A DNA stretch of 64,000 nucleotides. It comes from Liolophura sinensis (Eukaryota > Mollusca > Polyplacophora > Chitonida > Chitonidae). Location: positions 24,935,788 through 24,999,787 of the forward strand of contig NC_088302.1 in assembly GCF_032854445.1 (NCBI RefSeq), read 5' to 3'. Position 1 is the stretch's first letter, and the number at the start of each line of letters is the position of its first letter. The notes under the pieces were generated by a model. The model ran no database searches and was not told the DNA's origin. It was given only the letters and a program-made list of their open reading frames with translations. Positions 60,801 to 64,000 of this stretch are shown one piece after another. A program made the position numbers and the translations under genes.

Positions 60801-63724
60801 AATGGTGCATGTGTAGTAAACCAAACATGAACAGTTTAAGTATATTTATAGTTACAAAAGGGTTCACCATTTTAATTGTATGTACATCATGGAAGTTCTA
60901 AAAGAATATTTCATCAGATTGAGAACGTACATGTACCTTTTTAGCATCAAGTTAGTCACTTTGTTCTAATAATTAATATATATATATATCTTTCACTTTT
61001 TATTTCTTTCAGCTGGACCCCAATGACCCAAATCTCCTTGTCTCCCACCATAACATTTCGACGTCCCGGGGCTATAAGTATTATTCCACATTATTCTATC
61101 ATGACGTGGCTTTTGACCATACAGGCCGATACTGGTGTCATTATGTCAACAACACGGCCTTCAACGACAGTGTGTACATTTACTCCTATGGTGAGTGGCC
61201 TATCCAGGTATTCATGCAAACATGTCTATGCTTTTGCAGAAATAGGAGATCCAGTAACAATGTTAAAATGCAATACACCTGTATTTAAATGTGGCACTTT
61301 AGATGCTGAGTGAAATTTTTGCGGTGTAACATGTGTATTTTTTGGACTTGTGGGCAATAAGACGTATTCCAACATTAAGAGCTGTCTTTAAGAGTCAGGA
61401 AAACTTTTTACAATGTCAGAGGTCATGTATCGTGAAAGAAATACACTGCACCTAATGTACACATGTACACTGTATAACTAATAATGTATCTAAAGGGTAC
61501 CCCACCCAAAGGGTATCCCACCCAAAGGGTATCCCACCAAAAGGATACCTATTTACTTTTTATATTGAGGGATAACTGAAATATTGCAGTTCAGAGTAAT
61601 CAAAACACTGTCATTATCGAATTTAACCAATCAGTCGGGAGGTTTTTCATCTGTTTCTGCTTTGATGTCAAGCAATCCCGGTATGGCTGTTTTTTTTCGC
61701 CATAATAGACTGAATGAGCGTGGTTACAAGCAACATCAGCTGGTTTCTCTAATATTGTCTATCCCAAATTTCGAGAGTGAAAATTGATTTTTGGATTATG
61801 AGCATGTTAGAAAGAAACAGCTTTGACCGTTTAGGTCTTTTTCAACCCCTTGCCCAAAATAACTAAAGGTGTAAATTATTTGTTGTGTTTCCTTTTAAAC
61901 AGCAAAAACAACAATCAGATAAATAAATCTTTCTTGTTAACATTGACTACATGCATTTGATTCGTAAGAGCCCACCATAGAATTCAAGCACTTAAAATGT
62001 ATTTAACTGTTTAAAACAATCTAAAAAATGAAATGAAATTATTTGTATACATAGTTTTCATGAAGAACCTTAATTACCTTATTAGCTTTCTTTCACTTCT
62101 TGTTTCAGATCCTATAAAACTGATGGCAATGACGCCGGCAGAGGCACTTTTCCATCTGCCTGTAATCACTGTACATCAGAACAGGCCAGCTGTAGTCCCT
62201 TGTCGCGTCACGCACCCCAATGTTAGTATTGTCCTGAGGAAGCCCAAACATCCCAATTTTCAAGACGTTCAACTCGGCACAGATGTGTTGTATGATCCCC
62301 AGAAGGGCTTCACTCTGCTCTATCCAAACAAATTTTTTCATGGGTCTTTCAATTGCGTGGCTGAATACAGAGAAAAAACTGAGTCCAAGGTGATAGTTTT
62401 GTACTACATAGGTAAGTAAATTGATGTATATGAACAATGTATTCATTTATAGATTTTTACCCGTGGGCTATTATTAGCCTTGGGGTATTGTCATTGCAGT
62501 CAGCATCTGTACACCAGTCTATGTTTTGGTTAACAGTCTTAACTACTGCACAGTTTTCTCCAAGTTCACCAAACTTACAACACACTTCAACACCCTATGT
62601 TTTTTTTTTTTTTTTTTTTTTTTGATTGGTGCTTTACGCTGTACTCAAGAATATTTCACTTATAGGACGGCTGCCAGCATAATGGTGGGTGGAAGCTGGG
62701 CAGAGCCCTGGGAAAACACCCTATGTTACTGGCAAGAATCCAGTGGATTTTTAGCAACCAAGATCTGTTTTTTCAGTGTCATTGGGGTCACAAATTTAAA
62801 TTTTATCAAAAGCTTGTTAACATGATATCTCTTGAAATATTTAACCAAAATTTACCTAAGAATGTAGGTGACTTATTAATTTTAAGCATTCGTGTGTCTG
62901 CCTAGCCATCAATCTTTTCATCCATCCGTTCATTTCCCAGTACTGTAATTCGTCAACCTTTTCGCACATTTGAAGGGTGTTTATTCAAGCATATTCTGAA
63001 GGCTTTATCCTGACCGATAAAATTGTACTTTTTGTGTTTTGTCTCCAAAATCGAATTAAAGGTGTACGTAAATTGCACTGAAAGTTGCCCTTTCATATGT
63101 GAAAAGTTTGAGGAATTAGGGCAAATACTCTGTTTCATAAACAGTCTAACTTAAGTTCACCAAACCTATACCCCAGTTTTATACACTTTTGTTGTATCCC
63201 CTGCCACAAGAAGAAACAGTGCACATACATGTATAAGTACACACACCTGATAACTCCTCTTCGTTTTAAGATGTAAAGCCCTAAGCATCCATACATAAGC
63301 ATACATATATATCCCTCTGTCTCTTGAACAGTTCAACCCAAGTTCACTCAACTCACAATGCCACAAGAAGATTCAGCATATGTACATACACCTATGATGA
63401 CACCTCAGCGTCATATGACAGGAAAATTGTTAAATATGACATTAAACCCCAATATATATTTAGGCAATATCTATTGATATATTTTGTTGACTTTGATATA
63501 ACATTGTCATGCCAGTTAATAATTCACCTTTTCCATGTTTCTTCGACTTCTGTTTGGTTAATATATGTGTATTTTCTGTTGTGATGGCAGCCAGCACCAG
63601 CCCGCCCACTCCTTCTCTGGAAGCTAGTGATACGGATGTGTTCGAAGGGAAGAGTTTTAACCTCACATGTAGAGTCACGCTGTACCAACTTGCTGTTGTT
63701 AGGTTTGAGTACGATGCCCAAGAG
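42769..63724 (+). CDS. VEGFR/PDGFR-like (PVR-type) receptor tyrosine kinase, N-terminal part; gene continues beyond window
   Basis: Exons: 42769-42877, 58289-58455, 61013-61190, 62109-62411, 63591-63724 (891 nt, 297 codons), all phase-consistent. The signal peptide (residues 1 to about 35, hydrophobic core WIVTVFSLGILTIC) is followed by Ig1 (C77/C78 to C134, W85, DHTGRYWC), Ig2 (C183 to C234, no canonical Trp) and the start of Ig3 (C279). Pattern similarity to vertebrate VEGFR D1-D3 is strong: a DxTGxYxC motif followed by VYIYSYDP, then VPC, NVSI, DPQKGFT and GSFNC. Potential N-glycosylation sites: N54, N72, N106, N138, N189, N276. The kinase domain is not in the window, so assignment to the VEGFR/PVR group rests on the Ig region only. 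An upstream in-frame ATG at 42634 would give a longer, non-signal N-terminus and is less likely. Confidence 0.88.
44060..44216 (+). mobile_element. SINE, 5'-truncated, + strand
   Basis: 'gccgtaagtgggaaggtctg', 'ccagcaacctgcggatggtc', 'caccataatgctggccgccg', 'cgtataagtgaaatattctt', 'gagtacggcgtaaaacacca', with an (aaat)n tail. One of the least diverged tails here. Confidence 0.92.
44432..44516 (+). mobile_element. Diverged SINE 3' end, + strand
   Basis: 'gattcctcccaccatatttc', 'tgactgccattgtttaagtg', 'cttgattacagcataaaaca', 'cctgtcagataaataaa'. Confidence 0.65.
45222..45318 (-). mobile_element. SINE 3' part, - strand
   Basis: 'tttgatttcattagtgtttt', 'acaccgtactcacgaatatt', 'tcacttatacggcggcggcc', 'atggtgggaggaaaccagac'. 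Confidence 0.82.
47290..47375 (-). mobile_element. Strongly diverged SINE 3' part, - strand
   Basis: 'gttggttttactcagtactt', 'gtaagaatatttcagtcatc', 'cagcataatgatggtcaggt' retain the order of the SINE tail with many changes. Confidence 0.4.
48515..49215 (+). repeat. 54-bp minisatellite
   Basis: About 13 copies of 'tgtgtgacacagatggaaaa', 'tagtaccagtttctacacat', 'acacatgtaaaatc'. Two sub-types ('aaatag' and 'aaagag') are grouped in blocks. The unit is a multiple of three and open on both strands, giving long spurious ORFs. Confidence 0.96.
49225..49328 (+). mobile_element. SINE 3' end, + strand
   Basis: 'caggtttcctcccacctgac', 'cataatgctggccgatgtac', 'gtcttgagtactgcgtaaaa', 'caccaataaaataaata'. 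It directly follows the 54-bp array. Confidence 0.8.
50248..50272 (+). repeat. G-run, 12 G + A + 12 G
   Basis: Uninterrupted runs 50248-50259 and 50261-50272. A potential G-quadruplex; length may be unreliable in the assembly. Confidence 0.8.
52655..52975 (+). repeat. About 120-bp tandem repeat, nearly three copies
   Basis: Units carry 'aaaaggctgtagtgccataa', 'gtgttgcatgcac', 'tacatgtatgtatatacact', 'ttgtagtgccatttggtca', 'cgtgtatgtgt'. Rich in TACATGTA and TATATA. Confidence 0.85.
53536..54769. mobile_element. Non-autonomous DNA transposon with terminal inverted repeats
   Basis: The left end 'cagggtgcgcacagttcttg' and the reverse complement of the right end 'cagggttcgtacaggtatat' share CAGGGTkCGyACAG. 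Inside, both ends carry 'cttgaaa' and 'tccttgaa' motifs in inverted orientation. Length is 1234 bp; no transposase ORF. Flanks 'ttata' and 'ttaca' give no clear target-site duplication, so the superfamily is not assigned. Confidence 0.65.
55446..55512 (+). repeat. C-rich then A-run low-complexity tract
   Basis: Runs of C interrupted by 'aaa', 'tt' and 'a' (55446-55495), followed by an A run at 55500-55511. Confidence 0.8.
58289..58455 (+). CDS. Receptor exon 2, Ig1 first half
   Basis: Residues 37-92: a Cys near the start (C45), then INEGDNLTLTCCGDYPIEW, the B and C strands of Ig domain 1. Acceptor 'aaatcagcag', donor CTGAG|GTATAG. Confidence 0.92.
58456..61012 (+). other. Receptor intron 2
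   Basis: AT-rich, no gene or recognised repeat apart from A runs and a (ta)n tract near 60975. An ORF at 60448-60726 has no recognisable features. Confidence 0.5.
61013..61190 (+). CDS. Receptor exon 3, Ig1 second half
   Basis: Residues 93-152: YYSTLFYHDVAFDHTGRYWC (F strand with DxGxYxC) and SVYIYSY, matching VEGFR D1 end (IYVYV). Acceptor 'ttatttctttcag', donor TATG|GTGAGT. Confidence 0.95.
61493..61552 (+). repeat. 16-bp tandem repeat, about four copies
   Basis: 'aaagggtatcccaccc' repeated, the first copy with 'gtacc' and the last as 'aaaaggatacc'. Confidence 0.85.
62109..62411 (+). CDS. Receptor exon 4, Ig2
   Basis: Residues 152-253, one complete Ig domain in a single exon. PVITVHQNRPAVVPC, NVSIVL, YDPQKGFTLL and FHGSFNCVAEY correspond position by position to VEGFR D2, the main ligand-binding domain in vertebrates. 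Acceptor 'cttcttgtttcag', donor ATAG|GTAAGT. Confidence 0.95.
62600..62718 (-). mobile_element. SINE 3' half, - strand, with long T run
   Basis: A run of about 22 T, then 'gattggtgctttacgctgta', 'ctcaagaatatttcacttat', 'ggctgccagcataatggtgg', 'gctgggcagagccctggg'. It lies in receptor intron 4. Confidence 0.88.
63395..63460 (+). mobile_element. Second-type dispersed repeat tail, + strand
   Basis: 'gatgacacctcagcgtcata', 'tgacaggaaaattgttaaat', 'atgacattaaaccccaatat': same consensus as 32005 and 23170. Confidence 0.6.
63591..63724 (+). CDS. Receptor exon 5, start of Ig3
   Basis: Residues 253-297: FEGKSFNLTCRVTL then VVRFEYDAQE, the B-C strands of Ig3. The usual Trp position is Phe. Acceptor 'ttgtgatggcag', donor GAG|GTATGT, phase 0. 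The next exon lies outside the window. Confidence 0.92.
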
Positions 63725-64000
63725 GTATGTGCTGTCTACAACACCGTTCTACAGATTGTTTTCCTGAAAAGTTTTAACAATAACAATATAAATGTGTGTC
63801 ATAGAGATGTTATTTATTGAGAGTTTAGTAGCGGTGTTTCGAGTTCGAGCTCTTTTATCATGGAAGGTAAAAAAGTTCCTACTGTACCATGTGACATGTC
63901 AAAAATGTTGTGGAACTGCTTTTGATTATGTTTACTTTAACATGGGCATCTTGAAAAAAGTTCACAAAACGAACAATGGAGAAACGTGAGAAATTGAACA

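Overview
The window is nuclear genomic DNA of an invertebrate animal, most probably a marine mollusc or another lophotrochozoan. The evidence is three intron-rich genes with GT-AG splicing, many copies of a tRNA-derived SINE of a type I associate with mollusc genomes, a second short dispersed repeat ending in a 'gttaaaccccaatc' type tail, many TACATGTA/ACATGT motifs, and numerous minisatellites in introns. The species cannot be fixed from the sequence. There is one 200-base run of N (41109-41308).

Three protein genes can be assembled exon by exon, with splice phases that agree throughout. (1) IGHMBP2 (SMUBP-2), an SF1B UPF1-like helicase, lies on the + strand at 649-21197. It has 16 coding exons and about 1010 residues, with the helicase core, R3H domain and AN1 zinc finger all present. 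(2) POMP, the proteasome maturation protein, lies on the - strand from 42172 down to 27984. It has 6 coding exons and encodes 148 residues. (3) A VEGFR/PDGFR-like (PVR-type) receptor tyrosine kinase lies on the + strand from 42769 and runs off the right edge. Five exons are visible, encoding a signal peptide, Ig1, Ig2 and the start of Ig3 (297 residues). Its first intron is about 15.4 kb.

Layout: IGHMBP2 and POMP are convergent, with about 6.8 kb of repeat-rich DNA between their stop codons. POMP and the receptor are divergent, with about 600 bp between start codons, and this gap carries a palindromic CRE-like site and a CCAAT box. The rest is introns filled with SINE copies, inverted-repeat (MITE-like) elements, one TIR-flanked element of about 1.2 kb and about ten minisatellite arrays.

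The most unusual observation is in IGHMBP2. Two tandem arrays start exactly at exon 3' ends, so that the repeat unit contains the last codons of the exon plus its 5' splice site. At exon 10 the 63-bp unit keeps the reading frame and repeats an intact splice donor many times. At exon 2 a unit of about 67 bp repeats the donor about seven times. The 63-bp array ends in a duplicated copy of the next exon's acceptor. The IGHMBP2 protein also carries an apparent additional C2HC zinc finger that I do not recall in the human protein. No CRISPR arrays, rRNA genes or stand-alone tRNA genes were seen.
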